A stretch of DNA of 64,000 bases from Ifrita kowaldi (GCA_013398055.1 VZRS01008357.1:1-64000), one strand, 5' to 3'. Shown: positions 25,728 to 39,889, numbered from the stretch's first letter. A program made the numbers and translations. Notes: generated by a model not told the origin, from the letters alone.

Positions 25728-28700
25728 ACTCTTGGACCAGCAGAGCCAGGCCTAACAGTATTCCAATGGGATAGAAAAGAATAAGCAAAGACAAAAGGAA
25801 GCAGGACCTATTTTTCCATTCTGCAGTTTTTCCTCGAAAACTCCACCTTCCCACACTGACTACATCCTCATTCTCTAGATAAATACTACCCAATCTCTGC
25901 ATGCCCAGCCTGAAGGCCCGTAATGGGGGATGCAGAGAGCTTGGGCCGGAGCTGACATCTTCCCACCATGAGCAGGAAAGAGGAGCCCAGGTTAGGAAAC
26001 CCGGGGACAGACCCCAAATTAAACACCAGCAGCTTCTGCTGCCATCGATGGGACAGAAATAGGAACTGCGGTGTCTTGGGTCGTGCAGGTATTCACCAGA
26101 ATATCCCTTGACACGCAAAGTACAAAACCAGCAGCAGACATCAGCTGTTAAGGCAGCACAGGTTGCTCTTCCTGTTCTCTTTCAGCACAGATCAAGCAGA
26201 CACCAGGACCATGACTGGCCCACGTATCCAACAGCCATAGGCAGCTGCCTTTCTCAATTTTTAGCTAAAGCCAGTTCTGTACAATGGCAAAACTGAGAAA
26301 TTTTCTCTCCACTTTCAAAATAAAATAAAAGCAAATATATTAGAAGTATGAAAAAACCCCCAATATAGGACTTTAAGCTCAGATATAAAAACCAAATTAG
26401 ATGACAGGTTAGGAATAAACTGCTTCAAGTGACCTTCATTTATCATACTGCTGGGTTTTTTTCTACTCAGTAGATACTCTTTACTACAGACTATATGAGA
26501 CTGTTTAGTACATTAATGGATTGCTGCTGTATAAACAAGGAAGCAAATTAGTTTTAATAGGCTAAATAATTAACCTTGGAGAACATTTCATGCTTCTAAG
26601 CCTAGAAAAATTACTGTCTGCTCTTGATTTTGATGAAAATATATATACAATGTCACTTTTCTGACATAAATCTTGCCTCCAAATCAAAGATTGACTCTTG
26701 CTGTTGAACTTAACTCTGTCTGAAAGCAGAAATTAAATATATATAGATATGGGAAGTTATACACCTATGAAGCTTTCTACATATAAGAAATTTAGTTTGA
26801 ATGATGTTCTAGTCCTGAAGGAGAGAAAGTTGCTAGAGTTGACACCAGTTGGCACTCCCTAATTTTTAAGGTGCTATTCCATTCACAGCTGAATTCTGAG
26901 CTCTGTTTTGAAAACTTTCTTTAGAGAAATCTGAACTTCTCACTCTGTGTGGAAGTGAATTGTAACAGATATTTTAGTTTTTATCTGAATTTCCTAATTA
27001 CCAGAAATGGATCTGTGTGCTGATATTTGAATAGGATTGCAAACAACTTCGAATTTCCCCAACTTTTAATTTTATTAATATAGTTACAACAAATCCACAT
27101 TATACCTCCATAACTGTGGCCTGTGGAGCAAAAGCCAGGATGTTGTACAGATTTTACTCTTTGTCAGAAGCATAACCCTATATGTACTAAAATGTTTTAT
27201 TCCTAAATTTGCCTTCCAGCTTTCAGAAGTTAAAATTTCCATACCTTTTTGTTGTATTCTGACCTGTTAAAAATTGCTGTCTGCCATCCTGAGATCATCA
27301 ATCTTGCAGACACCATGACTGTTTCATGACAACAGCTTTTAGTACACATTACATTATTCTCACAGTAATAAATTTTGTAAAAATAATTAATTCTTTTAAT
27401 TTAGGTTGTCTTCCATTATACATAGATGCCCATTTTCGGTGAGCTATTTAGGACAAGAATTAAAACCTACCTCATGACACCTATGTTACGAACTCAGAAT
27501 GCAAGACCACTTAAAATAAATAATCCAGAAGCAATTTACACATGGGGCTATAGCTATGAAATCTTGACAAAACAAGCTCGGGAACAAGTTCTCTCTCCTA
27601 CAGTTGCTTATTCTGTCTTTACTCAGTTTTTTCTCCTACTTCATGAACCTCTTATTCCATCACAGTAGAAACAAATGCAAGCCTCCTGGTGCTGACTTAA
27701 CATGTTGTTGTCAGTTTCTCTTTGGGAAGAAATCTATTATCTAAAAGAAAAATAAATGTGAGATTTTAAAATAAAAGACATAACTGCTTCATGTCTTTCT
27801 TCTTGGTAGATTCTCCAATGAATCTTGAATCTATGCTCGCTTTTAAACTCCGTTAACAGAAATCTGTTGCAGTTAAACACATCTCCTCATTTTTTATCTT
27901 AAGTGAAGTTCCAAATCAACTATAATCAAGGATGACGTTTCAGGCCTGAAAATTCCTTATGTATCCCTAAACTTCAGACAGACCCAGACCTTGGTTTTGC
28001 TTTGAACTGTTAAGTCGACTTGTGGGCCCAACCACAATTTCTAGTTATTTGTAAATATGCAAACATACATAAATACAGAGTTAACTCATTGTCATGCTAG
28101 GCCAGAATGAAAAGATGTATATCCTCAATCTTTCCCCTCATAGGGACCAGTTTGAAAATCAGATTTTCAGGAAATTTCATGCAAAAACATCATGAAGTTT
28201 GAACTGAGTCCTAGAGAGAGCCCCTCTTATTGACTCCAGTAAGAGTCGGAGGAAACCAACCTCTTCTGGATTTCCAGAGTTCAGAGCAGAACCTTCAGCA
28301 TGGGAAGAAATACAGAGCTAGCAAATTCCTCTTGAACTAGGAAAGAGAACTTTTTACACAGGGGGAAGCCAGTGCTAGTGCACAAAAGCTCATTTGCCTC
28401 TTTGAACCTGTATCCAAGAATCAATAGACCAATTTATATCTATGGGCTTGATCAGGATGTGGATAGGCTGAGAATACTGAGGTTGGGTTTGTCTTTGAGC
28501 AGAGGAAGTTTATAAGCCAGGTTAATGTGTTTCACAGATTGTTTCCTTGTATGCAGGTCAAAGAAGAGGAATCTGTTGCAGCCCTGTCAAAATGATGTTT
28601 TCTCAAGCAAGAGCAGTGCATTTGAGCTTTGGATATTTTCCAGTTCACTCCCCAGTGCATAAGACAGGACGGTGGGTGTCACAGCTTCAGCCCCTCCAGT

Positions 28701-31700
28701 TTCAACCCACATTGCCGACAACATGAATCTCTTTGCCAAGGGAGCCCTCTGGATGTGTCCTCTCCATTCATTGAGACCCTGAAATTTTCCTGGGGGAAGC
28801 ACAACCTGACAGCTGTTTTTATTCTAACAGAGCTGTGAGCTTTCAGCCCCTTTTACAGAAGCCACATTGCAGCAATGCCCTCTCGTAAGCTTGCCATACA
28901 CCATGGATGGGAGGGATGAACAAGGATTGTGATTTTTCATTGACATGCCATGTTTGCAGTCCTGAGGAACCCAAAAAGGCAGTTTCCCCACCCACTACTG
29001 CTCTCACACAACTTATTTCTTCTGACCTGAAATTCCAGCTTTCTATTCACTGCAGCTTGTTTTACACAAATGCAACACCTACCCACCAACCCCTTCCAGA
29101 TCTTGTGCTCTGGAGCTGTAAGGCCACTTTCAGCATAATAAGGAGTAGAGAAAATTCATCTAGGACTCTGTCCTGCATGCTGCATCTACAATGAGAGGGC
29201 CAATATGTCACTGAGAATTATCACATCCAATTAGCAGTAAATAACTAAAAAAAGAAAAAAATCAGAAGGAGAAAGCTGCTATGACAAAAAAATCAGCTTT
29301 TCAGTGCACTGACAAAGAATGAATTGTAATTGAGAAAACAATAATAATAATAATAATAAAATCATTTGGGCAGAAATTAGGGTACCCCATCTAGGAAACT
29401 TTTGCAGTCCCATTTCATGGCAATAAAGCAGGCGTTTGTAAGAGGTCCTGACTGTACCTTTCAAGTACGTCAGAATTCAAAACCACTGACTTAGGTGGTA
29501 CCCTTTCCAGAAAGGGCAAGATATGTGACAATGTGCAAAATACCATGTTCAACAGCAGCATCTTTCAGCCACTGTTTTAACAAAAAAATCTGTGGCTAAG
29601 CTTCTATATTTTTCATATTTCCCCCACTAGACTTCCACAAATTTAATTAGCTCCTTTTCTTGTGTGATCATGTCATCTGGGGAAAGAGGGTCCTGTGCAA
29701 TGTTTAATAAAAGCCTTGTTCCTGTAAGAAATTTTCGTTTTGCTCTTGAAGACCTAATGTAGAGCTATTTCACAGCAGAATACAAAGCAAGTGCATGAAA
29801 AACAAAGGTCATTTAGCTGTTAAAGAACAAAGCCCAGAATCTTACAGAGATATTTCAAATTCCTTTGCCAGATTTTATCTTGAAAATACATTTTTCAAAT
29901 CAGAAAGAATGTGTTCAGTTAGAGAATTACTGAATAAACAACCTCCACTCTGAAGAAATGGAAGAAAGTGCCATTGTATCAAGAGAAAAAATCTAGATGA
30001 GGGGTGGGGGACAAGAGGCTATAGGAATGTTTTCTGATGACAGCAAGTTTAAGAATTATGCACTATCTGTCAATCAAATGTCAGCTGCTGGCTGGAACAG
30101 AACACATAAAAGCGCATGCACATGATCCTACCACAGCCACTCAGGCCAGCTAGGAGTAGATAACAGAAGAATAAAATACTGATTCCTCAGTATTTGGTTC
30201 AGTTTTTAGGAAAATATTGACAGGCTACTTGAATATTACCCTGCTAAAACGTCAGTAATTTGTCTTTACAACAGCTTCATACTATTATTCTGATTTAAAG
30301 GAAAATGAAGTAGACACAGATGAGAATAAATGATCTATGAAAATGAGATAAGGCCAGTGACAAAACCAGCATTAGACTTCCTACTAGTTCTAGCTTCAGT
30401 ACATTTGACATATCAGACAAAAACCTATTAAAACATTTGCCTCTTTTATTAGTTCACTTAGATATGATTTAAATACCATACCTTGAAACCAAACTTTAGA
30501 GTACATACTGTCTATACAGTCTTTGAAAAGAATTCAGCCATAAGCAGTCATTTCCAAAAAATCGCAATCTCACCAAAGTCTGAAACAGTAAGAAGAGTTG
30601 GCCATTGAAGGGCAGTAAAGTCTTTAGCAGCACTACAGCTTGCTTTTTTTTTTTGCACAAAAATTATGTGGCTTAGCAGTAATTATAAGATCAAATTTTC
30701 ATACAAAGATTTTGCCACCACCAAAGCACTTCAAATTAAATGTGTTGCCATAAGTTTCCACAACGGAGTTCCTGCCCTGTGATCAGGGGCATCCAAGTTT
30801 TATCCAAACAATATGTAACAGTAACGTTGCAGCTTGGAGGGCTAAAAGTAAACTGAGAATGAACACTTCACCCAGTGAGAATTTCACTCCATCAGAATTT
30901 CTGCATTTTCAAATCCTGTAGGGCATAAAAATGGCACACACTCATCCCCTTCCCAAGGCACAAGTGGAATTTAGGGAGTTCCACATTTGTCAACCATCAT
31001 TTTCTACACAAACAAGGAAAAACTATCTTTACTGAACAAATTACAGTACGTGAAGCTGTCAGGCTAAGGAATATTTGCAGATGTGAAGAGCAGAGCAGTC
31101 AGCTCATGCAGCTGGGTTACAGCAGAGGAGTGTGCCCAGAGCAAGTTCCAAGGAACCCCAGTACACGTTCACACTTTCTCCATCCTACCTTCTCTACACC
31201 ATCCAGGGAGGGAAGGATGGAGGTGGGGAGGATGTGGCTTTTCAAGGGGGTTGAGCTGTTGGAGTGACACTTCCATGGAGAACAGCTACAATCATGGCAG
31301 GAGAGAGCAGGGAGTGGGTAGAAGTGGGGCCTGGTTCTGAAAGGATCGGTCCAGTTCCCAGCAGATGACAAGGAAAAGGCACAAGGGAGAAGAATGGCAA
31401 CCACGTGTGCCTCAGCAGTGAGCAGCACATCCTTGTTCTGTCTAGCCACAAAAAGGTCCAAAGAGCCCCTCCTCTGGAGCCCCAGTGGCATCTGTTGGGA
31501 TGCACTCTGCCACGCTCCTAATGCACACATAAGTCATATGTGCCATGGCTAACTTCAGAGCCTGATGCTAAGAGCCTTTGATTGTTTGTGCCACATCTGT
31601 CAACTGCTATATATGTGGTTTCTCTCCCTCCAAAGCAAGACTGCCCTCTCCATCTTCCTTGTTCAAGTAATGTGAAGTAGAAGGTTTCAGTTTTTCCTGA

Positions 31701-33152
31701 AACCTATTTTTAATTGCAAGTAACCATCACACATGGATGTGTTGAGACTTAAGCCTCCATATTAATTTCTGTATCAGCACATTGTTCTTTTATTCAGTTG
31801 GGTATGTAACACAGACTAGAACAGCAAGTGGTTTTAATCATAAGCAAGCCAGAGCTAATGAGAAGGGATTTTTCTCCACAAATTTGATCTATTGAAGGTA
31901 TATTTACATGGTACATTCCGTGAAACACAACCATTCCTCACTTGCAGCTGCTCTGCTCAAACCATCCAAAAGCTACATGACTACAGTTGGAGTAGCAATG
32001 AGCCTGACTTGAGAGCCCTCCTGAGAGGCAGGCTATATTTATTCAGGCTCAAGAAACTCTATGATTTTTGATTACCTCATGTTGCTGGCTGAGCAGTTTG
32101 GTGTCTGCACAGGCTGAAGTATACGGGAACTTTCTACAAGAGACATCTTTATCAACCATGGGAACTAGTGAACTGAAGAACATGTCACTAAAAAGTAACA
32201 GAGAGGGGTTTGTTTTCGTGTGTAAAGATTGGTACTTCCTGCAAAAATAGACGGAAAGATCCCAGAATTACTATAATTGCAATGTCTTGCTGCTGTAGTA
32301 GATTTTACCCCATTCTCAGAAAATCTTTAAGAATTTAGCAAAACTCTACAAAGGAATCAGAGTACTCTTTAAACAATTACATGCCCCTGAAGCATGTGCC
32401 CCCTGCTTCCCTTTGGAACTTCAGACTTATCATAGTCCAGTCCTTGAGCTATGCAGATATATAAGATAATGTAAAGTAAACAGAGGAGGAGAGTTCATTT
32501 CCACTGTAATAATGAAGACCTTGCTGTGATTTTTGTTACATTTTTGCAAAGTCCTGGGATTTTTTTCAAACTGTATTTCTTAAGGTTTGGAGGAGTAACA
32601 TCAGGAGATACTCTTTCAAGTTTCTGTCTTGAATCACATGTGCTTCTCTGGGGCCTGAGGCTATTCAGAGCACTGGGGATTCTGGGCTACATTTACTAGA
32701 GCAACATTGGTTCCGCCTTGCGTCACTTCATTGCTAAGTACAGTGCCATCTAAGCATCCACCAGATCAGTTCTTTGGTAGAAGTGGTGGGGAAAAGAAAA
32801 CTTTTTATTACTGCATTGAGACCAATTTTTAAAAATCACAGAGCTTGAAGATTCACTTGAACTCAAACCTGTCTCCTCACAATTTACAGTGGAAAATTGG
32901 AATTAATACACAGTCTGCAGAGCTTTGAGTAGGCCTTGTTTTCTGTGTGACAGAAACTGAATGTAACTCAAAGTCAATGACTGAATGACATAGCCTACCT
33001 TTTTAGCTCTCGGTACAATTGAAATTACTTTCATTTCTAGACACAACTTCATCTGTGAAAATCAATCATTTTCCCTTATTTCTATTTCCCCATTTTCTAA
33101 TCAGAATTAAAAAAATTCAGTAGCATTTATGCAGTGTGTTAGTCTTCGCTTT
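25728..33152. other. Long non-coding stretch
   Basis: No gene that I can name. 25740-26120 is GC-richer than its surroundings and holds a 130-codon minus-strand frame with a hydrophobic C-terminus; I see no family match and no splice or start context that supports it. 31083-31540 is a second GC-richer patch with overlapping frames of 85-137 codons on both strands, again without family resemblance. The rest is AT-rich with short broken frames. Confidence 0.45.
29341..29360. repeat. (ATA)n microsatellite
   Basis: Six to seven perfect ATA units in a row, ending in an A run. Short, ordinary simple repeat. Confidence 0.9.
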
Positions 33153-34800
33153 CACAGAATCACAGAATCACAGGATACGCCGAGTTGAAAGGGACACAGA
33201 GGGATCATCAGAATCCAACTCCTGGCCCCGCACAGCACCAGCCCCATCGTGCGCTCAAGTTCATTGTTCAAATGCCTCTTAAAATCCGTCAGGGTTGGTG
33301 CTGTGACCACTTCCTTGGGGAGCCTGTTCCAGTGCCCAATCAACCTCTGGTTTAAGAAACCTTTTCTAATATCCAACTTAAACCTCCTCTGACACAGCTT
33401 CAGGCCATTCCCTTGGNACGCCGAGTTGAAAGGGACACAGAGGGATCATCAGAATCCAACTCCTGGCCCCGCACAGCACCAGCCCCATCGTGCGCTCAAG
33501 TTCATTGTTCAAATGCCTCTTGAAATCCGTCAGGGTTGGTGCTGTGACCACTTCCTTGGGGAGCCTGTTCCAGTGCCCAATCAACCTCTGGTTTAAGAAA
33601 CCTTTTCTAATATCCAACTTAAACCTCCTCTGACACAGCTTCAGGCCATTCCCTTGGGTCCTGTCACTGGTCACCACAGAGGAGAGATCAGTGCCTGCCC
33701 CTCCTCTTCCCCTCACAAGGAAGCTGTAACTGCAGTGAGGTCTCCCCTCAGCCTCCTCTTCTCCAGGCTGAACAGACCAAGTGCCCTCAGCCACTCCTCA
33801 CATGGCTCCCCCTCCAGGCCCTTCACCATCCTCGTGCCCTCCTTTGGACACTCTCTGACAGCTCAATGTCTTTTCTGTGTTGTGGCACCCAGACCTGCCC
33901 CCAGCACTCGAGGTGAGGCTGCCCCAGTGCAGAGCAGAGCGGGACAATCCCCTCCCTTGCCTGGCTGGTGGTGCTGTGCCTGGTGCACCCCAGGACACGG
34001 GTGGCCCTCCTGGCTGCCAGGGCACTGCTCACTCATGTTCAACTTGTCTCTGAGCAGGACCCCCAGATCCCTTTCCTGCACTCATTTCTGCTTTCCAGCC
34101 TCTCATTCCCTGTTCTGTCTGTACATTCAGAGTTGCCCCACCCCAGGTGCAGAATCTGACACTTTCCCTTGCTGAATTTCATACAGTTGGTGCCTGCCCA
34201 GTTGTCTCTCTTGTCAAGGTGTCTCCGCAGGGCCTTCCTGCTCTCAAGGGAGTCAACAGCTCCTCCCAGTTTTTTCTCACCTGTGAACTTGCTTAGTATC
34301 CCTTCCAGTCCTGTGTCCAAGTCCTTTATGAAGATGTTGAAGAGCACAGGGCTGAGGATGGAGCCCTGTGGAACCCCGCTAGTGACTGGTCACCAGTGTG
34401 GCATCACCCAGTTCACTGCAACCCTTTGTGCCCAACCTGTGAGCCAGTTGCTCACCCATCACATGATGCGTTTATCCAGCTGTGTGTTAAACAGTTTGTC
34501 CATAATGATGCTCAGAGGGACAGTATTGAAAGCTTTACTGAAATCCAGAAAGATTACATCAGCTGGATTCCCTTGATCATCTAGGTGGGCCACATTGTCA
34601 TGAAAGGGAATCAGATTTGACAAGCAGGACTTCCATCTCATGAAGCCATGCGGGCTGTGACCAGTGACTGTATTCACCAGCTTCCCATTAGCTGGACCTC
34701 TCTGGATTCCCAAGACCACTCAAAAATTATCAAGAGACATTTTTTGATGACATTAGTTAGCTCTCTGGAAATTCTTGGATGAATCCCATGAGGCCCCATA
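33153..34800 (-). mobile_element. CR1 LINE, long 5'-truncated copy
   Basis: Minus-strand CR1 of about 1.65 kb (about 1.4 kb after removing the duplicated block). From its 5' side: SMGPHGIHPRISRELTNVI and LLIIFEWSWESREVQ (start of the RT domain, near 34700-34800), then LDFSKAFNTVPL near 34540, LFNIFIKDLD near 34330, the catalytic box reading KFTGEKKLGG (catalytic Asp pair gone), a KGKCQILHLGWGNSECTDRTG block and an LNMSEQC block. The 3' end with TTCTGTGATTCTGTGA tail units lies at 33153-33176. Frameshifts separate several blocks. Part of it is about 98% identical to the plus-strand copy at 7749-8027. The 5' limit is approximate because similarity fades beyond 34800. Confidence 0.93.
33177..33657. 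repeat. 240-bp direct duplication around one N
   Basis: 33177-33416 and 33418-33657 are the same 240 bases, differing only at 33281 (A) versus 33522 (G), and separated by a single N at 33417. Both start at 'acgccgag' and end at 'ccttgg'. CR1 elements do not carry this duplication, and the N marks a contig join, so it is best read as overlapping contig ends that were not merged. Confidence 0.9.
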
Positions 34801-37800
34801 GATTTGTAGGTGAAGCTGAAGAAGCTTAAGGAGAAGCTGAAGCAGCATCGTGGTAATTTCCTCTGAAAATGTATCTGGGTCACGTTTCCATTATTTGGAT
34901 GCCCTGGATCCTGCCTCAACAATTTCAAACCCAAATTTTCAGCTTTGCAGTAGAATACCTGGAAGCCCATAGCTTTCACAGCTGTTGCTTCCCAGCAGGA
35001 AGGCCGGGAGCCCAATTGGGTCAGGAATTACACTCTTGGAGCCTCCAAATCTCACCTACATAGAAAGCCAGGAAAGTTTGGCTTGGCTGGCTCTCCCAAA
35101 GCCACATGCCTCCCTCTTCAGCTCCAGAGTAAAACTACAAGATGGATTTTTACAGGGCTGGGAAAAGAAGAAACATCTGTCATGTGTTTAGGCATATTCT
35201 TTCAGAAACTCCTTTTAGATTTTGGAGAAAATTGCTCAACAGGGCATATTTCAAGAAAGGCTTTTTGTTGCATGAAATAATTTGCACTTTTTGATCAGGT
35301 GAATTATAAAGGAATAAAAGGTGTGGGAACAGAAAGTGAAATAAATCTGATTGTGAATTGTGTTTTCAGCATATGTTCTACTATTCTATTTCAAATGTTA
35401 GTAAAAATGAACCAAACTTGAAGCACAACACAGAATAAAGGGCAGAAGCAAAAGCAATTTTAGAAGTAATTGGTTTTCAAATTAAACTTACACGATCAGG
35501 ATAAAGGTTCTGTCAAATACAGCCACGCGCTAAACTGAAACTCACATTCTGTACATATTTTCATCTTGAAGGCCTGTTAATGGGAAGAAATGGTAGAATT
35601 CAAAACCTGAAGTGCCAGAAGGCAGTTACCTTAAAGCCAGCTATGAGTGTTCCACAGCTGAGCTTTAGCTAAGGACCATTTTCTTTCCAAGTTTGAGAAG
35701 ATTTGTACTAGCTGTCATGTTGTGCAGAGTTAGTTATCTGAGTTTTAGACTGTAGCCTGAAAATTACTACTGGAACCTTCTTAGAGACACATCTCGTTTC
35801 TCAGACCAAAATGATAGAAAAATATGTCCAAAAAAAGGCTATATCTTGAAGGTCGTATTTACTTTTGAACTCTTTATTTGCTTTAAACCTAAATCCTTTC
35901 CAAGCTTCCCCCAGGGAAAGGATTTTTCATAATTAACAAATCTGGGAATTTGACCAAACACAGGGCAGCTGGAAAGACAAGAGGAAAAATAGCCATAACA
36001 TTAAATTTCACTAAATGAGTATTTCTCAATAAAGGAAGTAGAAAAGCAATTGAAGGGAAATAATTCAGGACAGAATGAACATCTCTACACATGATGAGAA
36101 TTTTCTAACATTTTGGTATTTTCATGCATTCAGAAAAGGTACAATCATCAGGAGGACACAATAGAAAGAAATGAAACAGATTTTGTTTGTTCTCTCATCT
36201 CTTTTTCTAGAAAGTCTTCCTGCACAGCCATCTCAAGGGAGTTGCCACAAGTCTTCCTATAACATTTGTGTCTGTGAGTGGGTGCAGAAACAAGGATGTT
36301 CTAGAAGAATCTAAAAAACTCTAGGGGAGTTAACCGGCAAAATAATCACTGGCAGGCAGAGCATACTTTGGTGAGAAGGTGAGAGGGAAAAAGGGCCGAG
36401 GGATACATACACTGTGTAGAAGGAAGCATCCCCACAGCACTGAGCAGAGTGGGAGTTGGTGGTGGGAGATTTCACTTTCTGCAGATGCTGAGGTCAGTAG
36501 CTTATGGCTGGGACATTCTCTGTGTGGAAGTAAGACATACAAAATTTTGAAGAAGTTGTCACAGGACCCTGGAAGAAGTAAGAAATGGGAGAGAGAGGTT
36601 TAAGAGTTAAATTTTTGCTAGTTTGTGACTGCCAGACTTCTCCTCTGCATGAGCTGACTGAGGCTACAGCAAGTCAAGGTCTGGGACTGAAACCAGATCG
36701 TGTTTGCTCAGCAGTGTGCTGCGGGAGGACTCTTATGCTTGCCCTGACATTGCCATCCACCCTTCACAGTGCTGTCCAACCAATCTTTGGAAGGCAAACC
36801 AGAAGATTACTGCCAGTGCATAGCTTTGGTAACTAATGGTTAAGCTGTGATTACATTTGGTCCCTCAATGCTGCAAGGTAACACTCCAATATAACTATAT
36901 CCCTCAAAAAGACATTTCATAGCAGATATTAACAGACTTTTAACGCTGCCAAAGGTCAAGCCAGTGAAAGTATCTCCATCACAACATCAGAAATACCCAT
37001 TCAGAGGAAGACCTCATCCCCGGTCCGAATATGTCAAAGATAGCATGCATTTCACTGTCTGCAACGGTGTGTAAGTAGATCAGAAAAGTATAAGTATCTA
37101 CAGAAGAGGTAGATTAGAAAATACAAACAAAACAAAACACAGCCAACCAAATGACCGCTAGACAAAAAACCCAAGCAAATAAAAAAATCAACCACTTGGA
37201 AGGAGCAAAGAAGCAAAGTTGACAAAAATCATGCAAGCTGACCATGGACATTTTGCACTCCAGCTTCACTTTATCTTACCATAATTGCTGATCTCTATAC
37301 ATACTGCCTGCTGCTTTCTTTTTACTATTCTTCACATGCTGCTGTCACATACTGACAGACTGAGGCTGTCAGGCCATGGCTCACAGAACATTTCTCCCAA
37401 TGCGTTTATTCTGCAATTGCTTTGGGAAATGACAGCGCTCTTGTTCACAGACAGCCAGCAGTGACCTGTTCTGCCCTGGAGCTTTCCTCGAGACTTCTCA
37501 AGGATATATTCCCACCAGACACAAAGACTTTTATAATGAGGAATATGCCCATAAGCCTAAAAGGGTCTTGTTCAGTTATTTTATGAATTCGAAGGCATTT
37601 CTGAGCTATACCATACTTGCCCTGGACCTGTAGATATAGTGCTTGATTTGGGCAAGTCCTATTCAGACTTCATTAGGATGATGTGAAAAAGAGATCTCAA
37701 AACTGCCTCCGAATCTTAAAGAATATCTCTCTCTCTCTCTCTCTGTGTCTCGCTCTTTCTCTCTGCCAATTTTATTTTTCTTCTTTTCCTGCTTAAGACA

Positions 37801-39889
37801 CAATTAGCAGAGCTCTACAGAGTCACTACATTTTTGCAAGGAAAAGATCCTTGTGCTAACATCTGTGTTCAGAAAGTGCACATTAGAGGACCGTCAGCCC
37901 TCATGCAGATTCCTGATGCCTGGCACCTTGCAGTGATTTACTTCACTGTCAAGCCAATACAAAACTCTCCAGCAGCAATATTTTAGTCAACTTTGCATTC
38001 CGTTTGCACTCATGTGGGTCACAACATATTTGACACTGAAGGGGAAGCTCGTCTGTTTCATGTGAAGTTTGTAAAGTAACAAATTGTTTTTTGAAATCTT
38101 CATGTAAACCATTATGACTCCGTCTGAAATTCTGTGTAGTAGTAGCAAAACATGAAATTACACTAAGATAATGACAGTAGCAAAGGGCATATTTGTAAAT
38201 TTTAAATAAGAAAGCATTATAATTCAAAAATTTTTAGATTTATGTGATGTTTTGACCTTGCTATGTTCCAGAAAAAATAAAATGTGGCATTTCGATTGTT
38301 TACTTACCAGCCTTTAAAAATTATATTTATAGTAGTTTTGTGCAAGATCGCTATATCTCTGTATGTTAGAGGTACACGCTCCAGGCAATGTGTATATTGC
38401 ATCTTTTCTGGTCCAAGTACGTGGGAAGACTACACAGTCAGTAATTTTGCAGACTACTATTACTGCAATTTATTTTTCCTATACTACTGCAAGCAATATC
38501 ACACAACCCATAACATGCAAAGGTAGAGGAAAAATTACCTGCACTAAAGATCTAACACAGTCAAGAGAGGGTTTCTTGTGAAAATTAGTGTTCTATTAAG
38601 TATTGCAGTCAGGATAGTCCAATACAGTCTTTCCACGTTCCTGCCATAAACTCATTAACCATGCTCTCCCTGGAAAAACACCCCACATACTGTGTCATCT
38701 TTCATCACATTCAAAATTACTCATTTACCCCTCTGACAATGGACAGTCAAGAACTACAAATGGATTCTAAACTTGCCAAGAGTACATTCCTAAACTTCCA
38801 GGAAAATGTTCTTGTCTGGATATCAGAACATTCAAAAAACAAGAACCCTTAAGTGTCTTTCCCAGAGCATGAAATTTGAGGTTGTGATGTATTTTATCTT
38901 ACAACATTAGAACATTATCACAGAATTGCAGAGGCATCATAATGGACAGCTTCAAAAGTGATGAGGTTCTTAAAGATGAAGGAATTTCCCATGTAAGTGT
39001 TCCGAAGTTAGCAAAGCTGTATATCAGCATACTGATTTTGTTGAGAGACTCCAAAGCAGCTCTCAGAGGCCCACTCAGTATCTGTCTATTACTTTAAACA
39101 CCAGAATTTTTACAAAGTCTGGCCCTAGAGTTCATACTACTTTCCATTTAAATCTGAATAAGACTACTTAGAGAAAATAGGCAAAAGTTTCCCACAAGAA
39201 GGCACTATTTTTAGGTAGGATTCATAACGTCGTCACTATTTTCCCCAAACAATATGTCAGTGGTGGCAACCTGGCAGATTGCATGAACTGGCTTTATTCT
39301 CAGTTAGGACAGTATAAATCAGAAATATCTACACTGACCTCAGTGGACTTCCAAGAGTGAAGGACTGGTAAACTGACTTCTTGGCATCTGCTTACAATAG
39401 CCTTTATTAGACCCTCTGTGCATGTGAAAATGACCAAATTGTTCACAAGGATAGGAGCAGAACAGGTGTAAGTGAACAAGTATTGGAGAGGTCTTTCAGG
39501 TCACACACACACAAAGCCATTCCTCATTTTTCAAATAATTGTAACAGAGTGAGTAGGAGAAATTGCAAAAAAACTTGTTGTCTTAAGCTGAAATATCAAA
39601 CTTTTGAAGGAACAGAAAAGGTAACTAAAAGACATAGAGATGTAATAAATTATGAAAAAACTGATGTAAAATTACTGACATAAATTTAAAGAATACTAAA
39701 TACTCAAAGCAGATTAGAAGAGATCTAGCTGACACCGAATTATTGTTAGTTTAGCAATATGCATGGACTAGCTGCTGTGACTAAACGATTTGCTGTCAAA
39801 AGTCAAAATAGGGGTATAGAAATAGCAGTCTAGTTGTCTGAGTTGACCTGGGGTGGCCAGAACTGATTTCCTTTTGCATATTTACGGTG
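34801..39889. other. Non-coding stretch
   Basis: No gene seen. 34801-35110 is less AT-rich and could be a further, unrecognisable part of the adjacent CR1. The remainder is AT-rich with short frames of 60-92 codons on either strand lacking any family feature. A/C-rich simple sequence lies near 37115-37145. Confidence 0.5.
37726..37765. repeat. (TC)n microsatellite
   Basis: A perfect TC run of about 19 bases continues as an interrupted pyrimidine-rich tract (gtgtctcgctctttctctct). Confidence 0.9.

Noticed and set aside
29341..29360. CRISPR-like or other spaced repeat arrays anywhere in the window
   Set aside because: All tandem repeats are microsatellites or simple duplications; no repeat-spacer pattern exists and the sequence is eukaryotic.
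33654..34175. 173-codon open frame on the plus strand
   Set aside because: Antisense to the CR1 at 33153-34800. GC-rich CR1 sequence keeps antisense frames open by chance.
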